Assembly (NCBI RefSeq): GCF_020216885.1
Contig: NZ_JAIWON010000066.1
Span: 1 to 16,470, forward strand
Reading direction: 5' to 3'
DNA: 16,470 bases
DNA from: Zymomonas sp.
GTDB taxonomy: Bacteria; Pseudomonadota; Alphaproteobacteria; Sphingomonadales; Sphingomonadaceae
The notes beneath the pieces were generated by a model. It did no database searches. It had not been told where the DNA came from and saw only the letters and a list, made by a program, of their open reading frames with translations. A program made the translations under genes and the position numbers. Each line of letters opens with the position of its first letter. The stretch's first letter is position 1. Positions 7,139-14,642 of the stretch are shown here, piece by piece.

Positions 7139-8332
7139 ATGGCGAAAGCTAAGTTTGAGCGGAATAAGCCGCATTGTAATATCGGTACCATTGGTCACGT
7201 CGATCATGGTAAAACTACCCTGACTGCAGCTATTACCAAAGTTTTGGCTGAAGCTGGTGGCGGCAACACCTTTGTTGACTATGCCAACATCGATAAAGCT
7301 CCGGAAGAACGTGAACGCGGTATCACGATTTCAACGTCTCACGTTGAATACGAAACCGAAACTCGGCATTATGCCCACGTCGATTGCCCGGGTCATGCCG
7401 ATTATGTGAAGAACATGATCACCGGTGCTGCTCAGATGGACGGCGCAATCTTGGTTGTGTCCGCTGCTGACGGTCCTATGCCTCAGACTCGTGAGCACAT
7501 CCTGCTCGCTCGTCAGGTCGGTGTTCCTGCCCTTGTCGTTTTCATGAACAAGGTCGATCAGGTCGATGATCCAGAACTTCTGGAACTCGTCGAAATGGAA
7601 ATCCGCGAACTTCTTTCCAGCTACGACTTCCCGGGTGACGATATTCCTATCGTTAAGGGTTCTGCTCTGGCTGCTCTGGAAGACAAAAATCCGGAAATCG
7701 GCAAAGAAGCCATCCTTTCTTTGATGGCAGCTGTTGATGAATACATTCCGCAGCCGGAACGTCCTTTGGACAAAAGCTTCCTGATGCCGATCGAAGATGT
7801 TTTCTCCATCTCTGGTCGTGGTACGGTTGTTACCGGTCGTGTTGAAACCGGTGTCGTCAAGGTCGGTGAAGAAGTCGAAATCGTCGGTCTTCGTGACACC
7901 AAAAAGACCACCGTTACGGGCGTTGAAATGTTCCGTAAGCTGCTCGATCAGGGTGAAGCTGGCGATAACATCGGTGCTCTGCTTCGTGGTACGGCTCGTA
8001 CCGAAGTTGAACGTGGTCAGGTTTTGGCTAAACCGGGTTCCATTACGCCGCATACCGAATTCAAGGCAGAAGTTTATGTTCTGTCGAAAGATGAAGGTGG
8101 CCGTCACACCCCGTTCTTCGCGAACTATCGTCCGCAGTTCTATTTCCGCACCACCGACGTTACGGGCGAAATCACTTTGCCTGAAGATGTCGAAATGGTT
8201 ATGCCAGGCGACAACATTGCGTTTGGTGTGAAATTGATTGCTCCGATCGCTATGGATCCGGGTCTTCGCTTCGCTATTCGCGAAGGTGGCCGTACCGTTG
8301 GCGCTGGTGTTGTCAGCTCCATCATTAAATAA
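7139..8332 (+). CDS. tuf: Elongation factor Tu
   Basis: GTPase that delivers aminoacyl-tRNA to the A site. 397 residues, typical length. P-loop GHVDHGKT (19-26), [13 protein letters not shown] (switch I end), DCPGHADY (82-89), NKVDQVDD guanine-specificity motif, and GSALAAL (G5). Domain II has [13 protein letters not shown], and domain III has [24 protein letters not shown] split over the tRNA- and kirromycin-binding surface. The start follows AGAGGT with 6-nt spacing. Last gene of the str operon, followed at once by a canonical intrinsic terminator. Many proteobacteria carry a second tuf elsewhere; only one copy is in the window. Confidence 0.98.
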   Translation: MAKAKFERNKPHCNIGTIGHVDHGKTTLTAAITKVLAEAGGGNTFVDYANIDKAPEERERGITISTSHVEYETETRHYAHVDCPGHADYVKNMITGAAQMDGAILVVSAADGPMPQTREHILLARQVGVPALVVFMNKVDQVDDPELLELVEMEIRELLSSYDFPGDDIPIVKGSALAALEDKNPEIGKEAILSLMAAVDEYIPQPERPLDKSFLMPIEDVFSISGRGTVVTGRVETGVVKVGEEVEIVGLRDTKKTTVTGVEMFRKLLDQGEAGDNIGALLRGTARTEVERGQVLAKPGSITPHTEFKAEVYVLSKDEGGRHTPFFANYRPQFYFRTTDVTGEITLPEDVEMVMPGDNIAFGVKLIAPIAMDPGLRFAIREGGRTVGAGVVSSIIK

Positions 8333-8339
8333 TTTCGTT

Positions 8340-8376
8340 AGCTAACCGGCATCCTGCCGGTTAGCTCTCATTTTTT
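8340..8376 (+). terminator. Intrinsic terminator of the str operon
   Basis: Perfect stem AGCTAACCGGC (8340-8350) with GCCGGTTAGCT (8356-8366), loop ATCCT, then CTCA and six T residues (8371-8376). It starts 8 nt after the tuf stop. Textbook Rho-independent terminator separating str from S10, although downstream transcription must either read through it or start in the short remaining leader of rpsJ. Confidence 0.88.
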
Positions 8377-8381
8377 AGGTG

Positions 8382-8411
8382 GGCGCCAAAAGACAATTTG
8401 TCTTAGGCGCC
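8382..8411 (+). other. Stable hairpin in the rpsJ leader
   Basis: GGCGCC (8382-8387) pairs with GGCGCC (8406-8411). An inner stem AAGACA (8390-8395) with TGTCTT (8399-8404) has loop ATT and an AA/A internal loop between the stems. It lies only 5 nt after the T-run of the tuf terminator and 27 nt before the rpsJ start. No T-run follows. It may be an mRNA 5'-end stabiliser or control element for the S10 operon. Confidence 0.45.
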
Positions 8412-8438
8412 TCCTCGTTCTTTGAAATGGTTAGGGAT

Positions 8439-8750
8439 ATGGATACGCAGAATATTCGCATTCGCCTCAAGGCGTTTGATCATCGTGTTTTAGATCAGGC
8501 TACAGGAGATATCGCCGACACAGCTCGTCGGACTGGTGCTCTTATTCGCGGACCGATTCCCTTGCCGACGCGCATCGAGAAGTTCACGGTCAACCGTGGT
8601 CCACATATCGATAAAAAGTCGCGTGAACAGTTTGAAGTGCGTACCTATAAGCGCCTTCTGGATATCGTTCAGCCAACCCCCCAGACTGTTGATGCTTTAA
8701 TGAAGCTTGACCTCGCGGCAGGTGTTGAAGTTGAAATCAAATTAGCTTAA
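8439..8750 (+). CDS. rpsJ: 30S ribosomal protein S10
   Basis: Small-subunit head protein (the NusE of antitermination complexes), 103 residues, normal length. It begins [20 protein letters not shown] and ends EVEIKLA; the long loop includes [21 protein letters not shown] split across residues ~41-61. The frame is open back to a GTG at 8379, but those extra residues run through the leader hairpin and are not conserved, so the ATG at 8439 is chosen. Its Shine-Dalgarno is poor (AGGG ends 2 nt before the ATG). First gene of the S10 operon, followed by an unusually long 314-nt spacer before rplC. Confidence 0.96.
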   Translation: MDTQNIRIRLKAFDHRVLDQATGDIADTARRTGALIRGPIPLPTRIEKFTVNRGPHIDKKSREQFEVRTYKRLLDIVQPTPQTVDALMKLDLAAGVEVEIKLA

Positions 8751-9064
8751 TAAAGCGTTTGAGCCGGATACTAAGATAACCGGTTTTCCTCCCATTTCTG
8801 CGATGGTGATATTTTTTCTCTTTCTTTGAAAGGGAAGGGTAGATTTCTTGAGCGAAATACGATATTCACCATTGTAGACAAGCAGGGATACCGACCAGTT
8901 TTATCTGGTGTCATGCGTCCCCGCCTTATTTACTATGTCTCATAGTATATGGCCCTGGCGGGGGCTTCTATTGTAAAGGGGCCGGCTCCTTCGTCATTCG
9001 GACGTAGGAGCTTTTCGTTTATCATGCTCGCCGCTGTCGCGAGCCTCTGAAGGAGTAATGGATC
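8751..9064 (+). promoter_or_regulatory. 314-nt structured spacer/leader between rpsJ and rplC
   Basis: No conserved gene is visible, but nearly all of it can fold. (a) A weak hairpin 8762-8785 followed by T-rich sequence. (b) A closing stem 8803-8812/8862-8872 enclosing two hairpins (8816-8836 and 8843-8858), like a three-way junction. (c) Hairpin ACCAG-CTGGT (8894-8909). (d) A 9-bp GC stem (8917-8925/8957-8965) enclosing TACTATG-TCT-CATAGTA (8931-8947). (e) A hairpin with T-tail (8985-9020). (f) GCTCGC-GCGAGC (9026-9044) just before the rplC Shine-Dalgarno AAGGAG. A possible promoter is TAGACA (8875-8880), 18 nt, TTTTAT (8899-8904). In most bacteria these two genes are close, so this is a candidate cis-regulatory RNA. 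Confidence 0.55.
8985..9020 (+). terminator. Candidate attenuator (intrinsic-terminator-like) upstream of rplC
   Basis: GCTCCT (8985-8990) pairs with AGGAGC (9006-9011). After a T-T mismatch, CGTC (8992-8995) pairs with GACG (9001-9004) around loop ATTCG. TTTTCGTTT follows directly. The shape is that of a Rho-independent terminator, placed 45 nt before rplC in the middle of an essential operon, so it should act conditionally if at all. Confidence 0.5.
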
Positions 9065-9793
9065 ATGCGTACTGGCGTGATCGCCAAGAAGGTCGGAATG
9101 ACGCGTCTGTTTCAGGAAGATGGTCGGCATGTGCCGGTAACCGTCCTGAAACTCGAAGATGTGCAGGTCGTGGCCGTCAAAAATAAAGATCAGGATGGAT
9201 ACGTTGCTGTTCAGCTTGGTGCAGGTTCTGCAAAAGCTAAAAACGTTACCAAGCCTGTACGGGGTCATTTTGCCAAAGCCGAAGTCGAGCTGAAGGCAAA
9301 ATTGGTTGAATTCCCCGTTTCCGAAGACGCCGTTCTCGAAGTCGGAACATCAATTTCAGCTGATCATTTTATTGCTGGTCAGTTGGTCGATATTTCTGGC
9401 CAGACCCAGGGTAAAGGCTTTGCCGGTGCTATGAAGCGCTGGGGCTTTGGTGGTTTGCGTGCCACCCATGGTGTGTCCTTATCTCACCGTTCCCATGGTT
9501 CTACCGGTAATCGTCAGGATCCGGGTCGCGTTTTCAAAAACAAGAAAATGGCTGGCCATATGGGTGCCCGCCAGCGGACTCAGCAGAATTTGGAAGTTAT
9601 TTCTACCGATGCTGAACGCGATCTGATTTTTGTTCGTGGTTCTGTCCCCGGTTCAAAGGGTGCATGGTTGATTATTCGTGATGCTGTTAAAGTAGCACGT
9701 CCAGCCGACGCTCCTTATCCGGCCGCCATTAAAGCCGCGAATGGCAACGAGGCTCCGGCTGCGCCGGTGGCCGCAGAAGGTCAGGAGGGCTGA
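9065..9793 (+). CDS. rplC: 50S ribosomal protein L3
   Basis: Early-assembly 23S rRNA-binding protein near the peptidyl-transferase centre, 242 residues (E. coli L3 is 209). Starts [17 protein letters not shown]; the extended loop shows [34 protein letters not shown] and [13 protein letters not shown]. Gln151 in GNRQDPGR corresponds to the glutamine methylated by PrmB in E. coli. The excess length is mostly a low-complexity Ala/Pro/Glu tail ([17 protein letters not shown]). AAGGAG at 9050-9055 precedes the ATG at 9065; an ATG at 9058 is out of frame. The gene follows the long structured spacer and is 2 nt from rplD. Confidence 0.97.
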   Translation: MRTGVIAKKVGMTRLFQEDGRHVPVTVLKLEDVQVVAVKNKDQDGYVAVQLGAGSAKAKNVTKPVRGHFAKAEVELKAKLVEFPVSEDAVLEVGTSISADHFIAGQLVDISGQTQGKGFAGAMKRWGFGGLRATHGVSLSHRSHGSTGNRQDPGRVFKNKKMAGHMGARQRTQQNLEVISTDAERDLIFVRGSVPGSKGAWLIIRDAVKVARPADAPYPAAIKAANGNEAPAAPVAAEGQEG

Positions 9794-9795
9794 TC

Positions 9796-10419
9796 ATGAA
9801 GGTTGAAGTTCAGTCCCTCGATGCATCTAAGAAGGGTAGCATCGAGCTTAACGATGCCGTATTCGGTGTCGAACCGCGTGCTGATATTTTGCATCGTGTC
9901 GTAACATGGCAGTTGGAAAAACGCCGTGCGCCGACCCGCGCTACGCGTGAACGTTCTGACGTTGCACGTTCCGGTAAAAAATTCGGCCGTCAAAAAGGTG
10001 GTGGTACCGCCCGTCATGGTGATCGTCGCTCACCTATCTTTATCGGTGGTGGTAAAGCTCATGGTGCAAGAGCGCGCGTTTTCAATCCTTCTTTAAACAA
10101 GAAGGTTCGCGCCCTTGGTCTTCGTATGGCTCTGTCTTCCAAAGCAAAAACGGGCACTTTAGTTGTCATCGAAGCTTTGGATGTTGAAGTAAAGACCAAG
10201 CTCTTAGCCGCACAGATTCAGTCTTTAGGCTTTGGTCCAAAGGTTCTGGTTGTTGATGGCGATACGGTCAATGAAAACTTTGCTCGTGCCTCAAGCAACC
10301 TTGTCGGTCTCGATGTGTTGCCGGCCGTAGGTGCCAATGTCTACGACATTCTGAAACATGACACGCTGGTGCTGACTCGCGCCGCTGTTGAAAAGCTGGA
10401 GGCTCGTCTCAATGGCTAA
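9796..10419 (+). CDS. rplD: 50S ribosomal protein L4
   Basis: 23S rRNA-binding protein whose long loop lines the exit tunnel; 207 residues. The loop region reads [17 protein letters not shown] then [18 protein letters not shown] (residues ~55-93), and the conserved [18 protein letters not shown] follows. GGAGG inside the rplC end (9785-9789) is its ribosome binding site. It overlaps rplW by 8 nt. In gammaproteobacteria L4 represses its own operon through the S10 leader; no such leader is known to me in this lineage, but the structured spacer before rplC would be an obvious place to look. Confidence 0.97.
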   Translation: MKVEVQSLDASKKGSIELNDAVFGVEPRADILHRVVTWQLEKRRAPTRATRERSDVARSGKKFGRQKGGGTARHGDRRSPIFIGGGKAHGARARVFNPSLNKKVRALGLRMALSSKAKTGTLVVIEALDVEVKTKLLAAQIQSLGFGPKVLVVDGDTVNENFARASSNLVGLDVLPAVGANVYDILKHDTLVLTRAAVEKLEARLNG

Positions 10420-10723
10420 AAGTCAGGATGGGGTGGCAATCCGCCACTATGATGTTGTGCTCGGTCCGCACATCACTGAAAAATCGACTATGGTCTCTGA
10501 ATTTAACGCGGTGGTCTTCAAAGTAGCCGCTGATGCGACCAAACCTGCGATTAAAGAAGCTGTTGAAGCTTTGTTTGGGGTTTCCGTCAAATCGGTGAAT
10601 ACTGTTATCACCAAAGGCAAGACCAAAAAGTGGAAAGGCCGCCCTTATCGGCGGTCAGACGTCAAAAAGGCGATCGTGACTCTGGCTGAAGGTCAGTCAA
10701 TCGATGTGACGACAGGGGTCTAG
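10412..10723 (+). CDS. rplW: 50S ribosomal protein L23
   Basis: Tunnel-exit protein that docks trigger factor and SRP; 103 residues from [20 protein letters not shown]. Conserved blocks are [18 protein letters not shown] and [20 protein letters not shown]. The ATG at 10412 is preceded by GGAGG (10398-10402) at 9-nt spacing; a TTG at 10388 is in frame but has no support. The first codons ATGGCTAA contain the rplD stop, so rplW is translationally coupled to rplD. Ends in TAG, a rare stop in this cluster, 4 nt before rplB. Confidence 0.96.
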   Translation: MAKSQDGVAIRHYDVVLGPHITEKSTMVSEFNAVVFKVAADATKPAIKEAVEALFGVSVKSVNTVITKGKTKKWKGRPYRRSDVKKAIVTLAEGQSIDVTTGV

Positions 10724-10727
10724 GACG

Positions 10728-11564
10728 ATGGCTCTTAAGCATTATAATCCGACCAGCCCGGCCCGCCGTGGCCTTATCCTGGTCGACCGCTCGTCTTTGT
10801 GGAAAGGTAGCCCGGTTAAAGCCCTCACTGAAGGGAAGAATAAAACCGGTGGCCGGAACAACAAAGGTCACAGAACTTCACGCGGTATCGGTGGTGGTCA
10901 CAAGCAGAAATACCGGCTTGTCGACTTCAAACGTCGTAAATGGGATATGCCAGCTACGGTTCAGCGGATTGAATATGATCCCAACCGTTCAGCTTTTATT
11001 GCCCTGGTTGAATATGAAGATAAAACCTTATCTTATATTCTTGCCCCGCAGCGTTTAGGTGTTGGTGATTCCATTGTTGCTTCTCGCAAAGCCGATGTGA
11101 AACCCGGCAATGCCATGGAAATCGGCCAAGCTCCGCTTGGTACCATTGTGCACAACATCGAACTTAAACCCAGCAAGGGTGGCCAGCTCGCTCGCGCAGC
11201 CGGTGCTTATGCTCAGATCGTTGGTCGTGACAAAGGCATGGTAATGATTCGCCTGAATTCAGGTGAACAGCGCTACATCCGTTCTGATTGCATGGTTACA
11301 GTTGGTGCCGTATCCAACTCTGACAATGCCAACCAGAATTTTGCCAAAGCCGGCCGTAATCGTTGGCTTGGTCGCCGCCCGTTAACCCGTGGTGTTGCAA
11401 AGAACCCTGTCGATCATCCGCATGGTGGTGGTGAAGGCCGCACATCTGGTGGTCGTCATCCGGTAACGCCTTGGGGTAAACCGACCAAGGGTGCTCGCAC
11501 CCGTTCGAATAAGGCGACGGACAAGTTCATTATCCGTTCGCGTCACGCGAAGAAGAAGAGGTAA
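10728..11564 (+). CDS. rplB: 50S ribosomal protein L2
   Basis: Highly conserved 23S-binding protein needed for subunit association and peptidyl-transferase activity; 278 residues. Visible: [20 protein letters not shown] split at residues 41-60, the KYRLVDFKR block, and [11 protein letters not shown] with His230 matching the functionally important His229 of E. coli. The C-terminus is basic ([11 protein letters not shown]). AGGGG at 10714-10718 gives a 9-nt spacing. It follows rplW by 4 nt and precedes rpsS by 2 nt. Confidence 0.98.
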   Translation: MALKHYNPTSPARRGLILVDRSSLWKGSPVKALTEGKNKTGGRNNKGHRTSRGIGGGHKQKYRLVDFKRRKWDMPATVQRIEYDPNRSAFIALVEYEDKTLSYILAPQRLGVGDSIVASRKADVKPGNAMEIGQAPLGTIVHNIELKPSKGGQLARAAGAYAQIVGRDKGMVMIRLNSGEQRYIRSDCMVTVGAVSNSDNANQNFAKAGRNRWLGRRPLTRGVAKNPVDHPHGGGEGRTSGGRHPVTPWGKPTKGARTRSNKATDKFIIRSRHAKKKR

Positions 11565-11566
11565 GC

Positions 11567-11842
11567 ATGGCCCGCTCCGTTTGGAAAGGTCCGTTTGTCG
11601 AACTGTCTCTGTTGAAAAAAGCAGAGACAGCGCAGGACAGCAGCAACCGGGCTCCCATCAAGACCTGGTCGCGTCGTTCGACGATTCTGCCACAGTTTGT
11701 TGGTTTGACTTTCAATGTCTATAATGGCCGCAAATTTGTGCCGGTACTAGTCAATGAAGAAATGGTTGGTCATAAACTGGGTGAATTTGCGCCAACGCGC
11801 ACTTTCCCTGGCCATGCCGCTGACAAGAAGGGTAAGCGCTAA
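11567..11842 (+). CDS. rpsS: 30S ribosomal protein S19
   Basis: Small-subunit head protein that pairs with S13 and contacts the A-site finger. 91 residues, standard length. Begins [20 protein letters not shown]; conserved [20 protein letters not shown] and [15 protein letters not shown] are intact. Ribosome binding site AAGAGG in the rplB end. The TAA stop shares its last A with the ATG of rplV (TAATG), so the two are coupled. Confidence 0.97.
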   Translation: MARSVWKGPFVELSLLKKAETAQDSSNRAPIKTWSRRSTILPQFVGLTFNVYNGRKFVPVLVNEEMVGHKLGEFAPTRTFPGHAADKKGKR

Positions 11843-12222
11843 TGTCTAAGCCGCAAGCTCCCCGTCGCGTCGGTGAAAAGGAGGCCTTAGCCGTCGCCAC
11901 CACCGTTCGCGGTAGCTCTTACAAGCTGAATCTTGTTGCGGGTCTAATCCGTGGGAAGAAAGCTGGTGAAGCCCTGAACATTTTGAGCTTTTCCAAGAAG
12001 GCAATGGCAAAAGATGTCCGCAAGGTTCTTGCTTCTGCTATTGCTAACGCCGAGAATAACCACAATCTCGACGTTGACGCTCTGATTGTGAAAGAGGCAT
12101 CGGTCGGTAAATCGATCGTGATGAAGCGTTTCGCAACCCGTGCTCGCGGTCGTTCGACTCAGATCATCAAGCCATTTTCGCGCATCCGTGTCGTTGTCCG
12201 CGAACAGGAAGAGGCTGAATAA
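11842..12222 (+). CDS. rplV: 50S ribosomal protein L22
   Basis: 23S-binding protein whose hairpin reaches the exit-tunnel constriction beside L4. 126 residues; family members are about 110-130. It carries the [18 protein letters not shown] region and [19 protein letters not shown], and the tunnel hairpin ends in [19 protein letters not shown]. The N-terminus ([20 protein letters not shown]) is a lineage-type extension. It begins by a 1-nt overlap with rpsS and ends 1 nt before rpsC. No macrolide-resistance-type deletion is evident. Confidence 0.97.
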   Translation: MSKPQAPRRVGEKEALAVATTVRGSSYKLNLVAGLIRGKKAGEALNILSFSKKAMAKDVRKVLASAIANAENNHNLDVDALIVKEASVGKSIVMKRFATRARGRSTQIIKPFSRIRVVVREQEEAE

Positions 12223-12223
12223 G

Positions 12224-12919
12224 ATGGGTCATAAATCTAACCCGATCGGTATGCGGCTGCAGATTAATCGTACATGGGACAGCCGCTGGTTTGCCCAAGG
12301 TGGCGATTATGGCCAGCTGTTGCTTGAAGATATCAAGATCCGCAAATTCATCATGAAAACGCTGCCACAGGCAGCGATTTCGAAAGTGGTGATTGAGCGT
12401 CCGGCTAAATTATGCCGTATTTCAATTTATGCTGCCCGTCCCGGTGTTATCATCGGTAAAAAAGGCGCAGACATTGAAAAGCTGCGTAAAAAACTGGACT
12501 CCATGACTGAAAGTGGCGTTTCTCTGAACATTGTCGAAATCCGTAAACCGGAAATCGATGCTCAGTTGGTCGCCCAGGGCATTGCCGATCAGCTTGAAAG
12601 GCGTGTTGCTTTCCGGCGTGCGATGAAGCGTGCTGTTCAGTCTGCTCTGCGTCTTGGTGCTCAGGGTGTCAGAATCACTTGCGGTGGTCGTTTGGGTGGT
12701 GCTGAAATTGCCCGGACTGAATGGTATCGTGAAGGCCGTGTGCCGTTGCATACCTTGCGCGCAAATGTCGATTATGCCGAAGCTGAAGCGCATACCGCTT
12801 ATGGTGTGTGTGGAATCAAGGTCTGGATCTTTAAGGGTGAAATCATGGCTCATGATCCCTTAGCCCAAGATCGGCTGATGGTAGAAGCTCAGACGTCGGG
12901 GGTCCGGCCGACGCGATAA
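12224..12919 (+). CDS. rpsC: 30S ribosomal protein S3
   Basis: Small-subunit protein at the mRNA entry site with helicase function; 231 residues. It begins [20 protein letters not shown] and has the KH-type RNA-binding motif [15 protein letters not shown], with GKKG at 78-81. The C-terminal domain includes [20 protein letters not shown] and [16 protein letters not shown]. The frame is open upstream into rplV, but the conserved start is the ATG at 12224, with GGAAGAGG upstream. Its stop codon is within a hairpin, and a 64-nt spacer precedes rplP. Confidence 0.97.
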   Translation: MGHKSNPIGMRLQINRTWDSRWFAQGGDYGQLLLEDIKIRKFIMKTLPQAAISKVVIERPAKLCRISIYAARPGVIIGKKGADIEKLRKKLDSMTESGVSLNIVEIRKPEIDAQLVAQGIADQLERRVAFRRAMKRAVQSALRLGAQGVRITCGGRLGGAEIARTEWYREGRVPLHTLRANVDYAEAEAHTAYGVCGIKVWIFKGEIMAHDPLAQDRLMVEAQTSGVRPTR

Positions 12920-12977
12920 GGGGTAATTCCCTTATCAGCGTCGCCTGATCGACCGGATAATCGGTGTCAGAAGGCGA
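12915..12977 (+). promoter_or_regulatory. Two hairpins covering the rpsC stop and the rplP ribosome-binding region
   Basis: GATAAGGG (12915-12922) pairs perfectly with CCCTTATC (12929-12936) and includes the rpsC TAA. A second, bulged hairpin spans 12941-12977: TCGC with GCGA, CTGA (12945-12948) with TCAG (12967-12970), and ACCG (12952-12955) with CGGT (12962-12965). It partly covers GAAGG (12970-12974), the likely Shine-Dalgarno of rplP. Translation through the rpsC stop could open it. Confidence 0.4.
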
Positions 12978-12983
12978 AGTAAA

Positions 12984-13415
12984 ATGCTGCAACCGAAACG
13001 AACTAAATTTCGTAAGGCCCACAAGGGTCGTATTCATGGTAATGCACCTGGCGGTGCTACGCTTAATTTCGGTGCGTATGGTCTGAAGGCTATGGAGCCA
13101 GATCGGATTACCGCGCGCCAGATCGAAGCTGCTCGTCGTGCTATTACCCGTCATATCCGCCGTCAGGGACGGCTGTGGATCCGCATTTTTCCGGATGTCC
13201 CTGTTTCCAGCAAACCTGCTGAAGTCCGCATGGGCTCCGGTAAAGGTTCACCGGAATTCTGGGTCGCCCGTGTGAAACCCGGTCGGATTCTTTTTGAATT
13301 AGATGGTGTTCCTGGCCCGATCGCTCGCGTCGCTTTTGAACGCGCCGCAGCGAAATTGCCCATCAAAGTGAAGGTCGTTGCCCGTTTGGGTGAGACCATA
13401 TATGAAGAGGCCTAA
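12984..13415 (+). CDS. rplP: 50S ribosomal protein L16
   Basis: Large-subunit protein that positions tRNA between the A site and the factor-binding region. 143 residues, slightly above the usual 136-140. Begins [20 protein letters not shown]; conserved [20 protein letters not shown] and [15 protein letters not shown], then [25 protein letters not shown] lies 9 nt upstream, inside a hairpin. It starts 64 nt after rpsC and is 2 nt from rpmC. Confidence 0.97.
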   Translation: MLQPKRTKFRKAHKGRIHGNAPGGATLNFGAYGLKAMEPDRITARQIEAARRAITRHIRRQGRLWIRIFPDVPVSSKPAEVRMGSGKGSPEFWVARVKPGRILFELDGVPGPIARVAFERAAAKLPIKVKVVARLGETIYEEA

Positions 13416-13417
13416 AT

Positions 13418-13621
13418 ATGGCGAAGATTGACGATCTCAAAGCAAAGAGTGACGATCAACTTGCCGTCGAGCTGGGTGAAATGAAGCGTGAGCAGTTCAA
13501 TCTGCGTTTCCAGTCAGCCACTGGCCAGCTGGAAAAACCCGCCCGGGTTCGCGAAGTGCGTCGCACTATTGCTCAGATTAAGACTTTACAGGCCGAGCGT
13601 CAGCGCTCGGCAACCAAGTAA
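13418..13621 (+). CDS. rpmC: 50S ribosomal protein L29
   Basis: Small helical-hairpin protein at the tunnel exit next to L23. 67 residues, two helices: roughly 2-35 ([19 protein letters not shown]) and 40-65 ([20 protein letters not shown]), joined by the conserved [18 protein letters not shown] turn. Begins 2 nt after rplP and ends 12 nt before rpsQ. Normal length and composition. Confidence 0.95.
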   Translation: MAKIDDLKAKSDDQLAVELGEMKREQFNLRFQSATGQLEKPARVREVRRTIAQIKTLQAERQRSATK

Positions 13622-13633
13622 GGATTTCTCATC

Positions 13634-13885
13634 ATGCCCAAACGTGTGCTGACGGGAACCGTGGTCTCTGATAAGACCGACAAAACGGTAGTGGTTTTGG
13701 TCGAGCGTAAAGTGAAACATCCCCTTTACGGTAAGATCATCCGCTTGTCGAAAAAATATCATGCTCATGACGAGCAAAACGCCTATCATGAAGGCGAAAC
13801 TGTGCGTATTGAAGAATGCGCGCCGATTTCGAAACTTAAATCATGGCGTGTGCTTGAAAAAGCAGATAAAGCGTCTGCTGCTTAA
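13634..13885 (+). CDS. rpsQ: 30S ribosomal protein S17
   Basis: OB-fold 16S rRNA-binding protein of the small-subunit body. 83 residues; begins [20 protein letters not shown] and carries the S17 signature of a [14 protein letters not shown] strand plus HAHDE-type turn ([20 protein letters not shown], shortened here). The AAGGA upstream fits the ATG at 13634. A 6-bp hairpin, AGCAGA (13861-13866) with TCTGCT (13874-13879), lies in its last codons. Confidence 0.96.
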   Translation: MPKRVLTGTVVSDKTDKTVVVLVERKVKHPLYGKIIRLSKKYHAHDEQNAYHEGETVRIEECAPISKLKSWRVLEKADKASAA

Positions 13886-13916
13886 TTATTTAAGCTTGCA
13901 GGTATAGAGAGGCTTT

Positions 13917-13931
13917 CCCGGCTAGTCCGGG
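13917..13931 (+). other. Short GC hairpin between rpsQ and rplN
   Basis: CCCGG (13917-13921) pairs with CCGGG (13927-13931) around CTAGT. An A-run (13934-13938) and the rplN ribosome binding site GAAGGG (13939-13944) follow. Only five pairs and no T-run, so not a convincing terminator. It sits in a 68-nt spacer, longer than most within the operon. Confidence 0.35.
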
Positions 13932-13953
13932 TTAAAAAGAAGGGTCTAATTAT

Positions 13954-14325
13954 ATGATCCAGATGCAAACGAACCTTGACGTTGCCGACAACAGCGGTGC
14001 GAAGAGGGTGCAGTGCATCAAGGTGCTGGGCGGTTCTAAGCGTCGTACCGCGACTGTTGGCGATGTTATCGTTGTATCAGTCAAGGAAGCCGCACCGCGC
14101 GGGCGCGTTAAGAAGGGTGACGTCCATCGTGCCGTTATCGTTCGCACTGCCAAAGATATTCACCGCGCCGATGGTTCGGTGATTCGTTTCGACGGTAATG
14201 CGGCTGTTCTGATCAATAAAACGAGTGGCGAACCTATTGGTACTCGTATTTTTGGTCCGGTGGTACGTGAGTTACGGGCGCGTAACCATATGAAAATTAT
14301 TTCACTTGCGCCTGAGGTGTTGTAA
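13954..14325 (+). CDS. rplN: 50S ribosomal protein L14
   Basis: 23S-binding beta-barrel protein at the subunit interface (bridges with h14 of 16S rRNA) and the docking site for the silencing factor RsfS. 123 residues, typical. Begins [20 protein letters not shown]; conserved [20 protein letters not shown] and [24 protein letters not shown] precedes the start. First gene after the 68-nt spacer, the usual point where the spc operon begins. Its stop overlaps the rplX start (TAATG). Confidence 0.97.
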   Translation: MIQMQTNLDVADNSGAKRVQCIKVLGGSKRRTATVGDVIVVSVKEAAPRGRVKKGDVHRAVIVRTAKDIHRADGSVIRFDGNAAVLINKTSGEPIGTRIFGPVVRELRARNHMKIISLAPEVL

Positions 14326-14642
14326 TGGCAGCTAAAATTAAAAAAGGTGATCGCGTGGTTATCTTGTCCGGCAAGGACAAAGGTAAGCATGGCGAAGTAA
14401 CCCAGGCTCTGCCACAAGAAGGCAAGGTGGTCGTTTCGGGTATCAATATTATTACCCGTCATCGTAAACCGAGCCAGGCTAACCCCCAGGGCGGGCTGGA
14501 TCGTATGGAAGCGCCGATTGCTGCCTCCAAGGTTGCAGTCGAAGATCCGAAAACGGGTAAAGCCACCCGGGTCCGTTTTGATGTTCGCGATGGTAAGAAA
14601 GTACGCATCGCTGTAAAATCAGGGGAGACGATCAATGGCTAA
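14325..14642 (+). CDS. rplX: 50S ribosomal protein L24
   Basis: Assembly-initiating 23S protein with an N-terminal KOW domain ([20 protein letters not shown], residues ~4-23), followed by the conserved [17 protein letters not shown] block. 105 residues, standard. Coupled on both sides: a 1-nt overlap with rplN and an 8-nt overlap with rplE. Confidence 0.96.
   Translation: MAAKIKKGDRVVILSGKDKGKHGEVTQALPQEGKVVVSGINIITRHRKPSQANPQGGLDRMEAPIAASKVAVEDPKTGKATRVRFDVRDGKKVRIAVKSGETING

Noticed and set aside
7331..8107. 258-codon open frame on the minus strand opposite tuf
   Set aside because: It lies wholly within tuf, has no recognisable domain, and its composition mirrors the codon bias of the sense gene; long antisense frames are common opposite highly biased genes.
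8379..8438. GTG-initiated 20-residue N-terminal extension of S10
   Set aside because: Encoded by the leader hairpin directly after the terminator; S10 is conserved from the ATG at 8439.
8803..8829. 8-codon hydrophobic frame MVIFFLFL as a leader peptide
   Set aside because: Preceded by a pyrimidine tract with no Shine-Dalgarno and explained by the T-rich arm of a hairpin.
8933..9268. Minus-strand 111-codon frame across the rplC start
   Set aside because: Two-thirds of it is antisense to the conserved rplC gene and no domain is visible; the structured spacer explains the rest better.
10388..10411. TTG-initiated extension of L23
   Set aside because: Lies inside rplD, and the ATG at 10412 has a well-spaced GGAGG.
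12140..12223. 28-residue upstream extension of S3
   Set aside because: It is the out-of-frame reading of the end of rplV; the family begins at MGHKSNP (12224).
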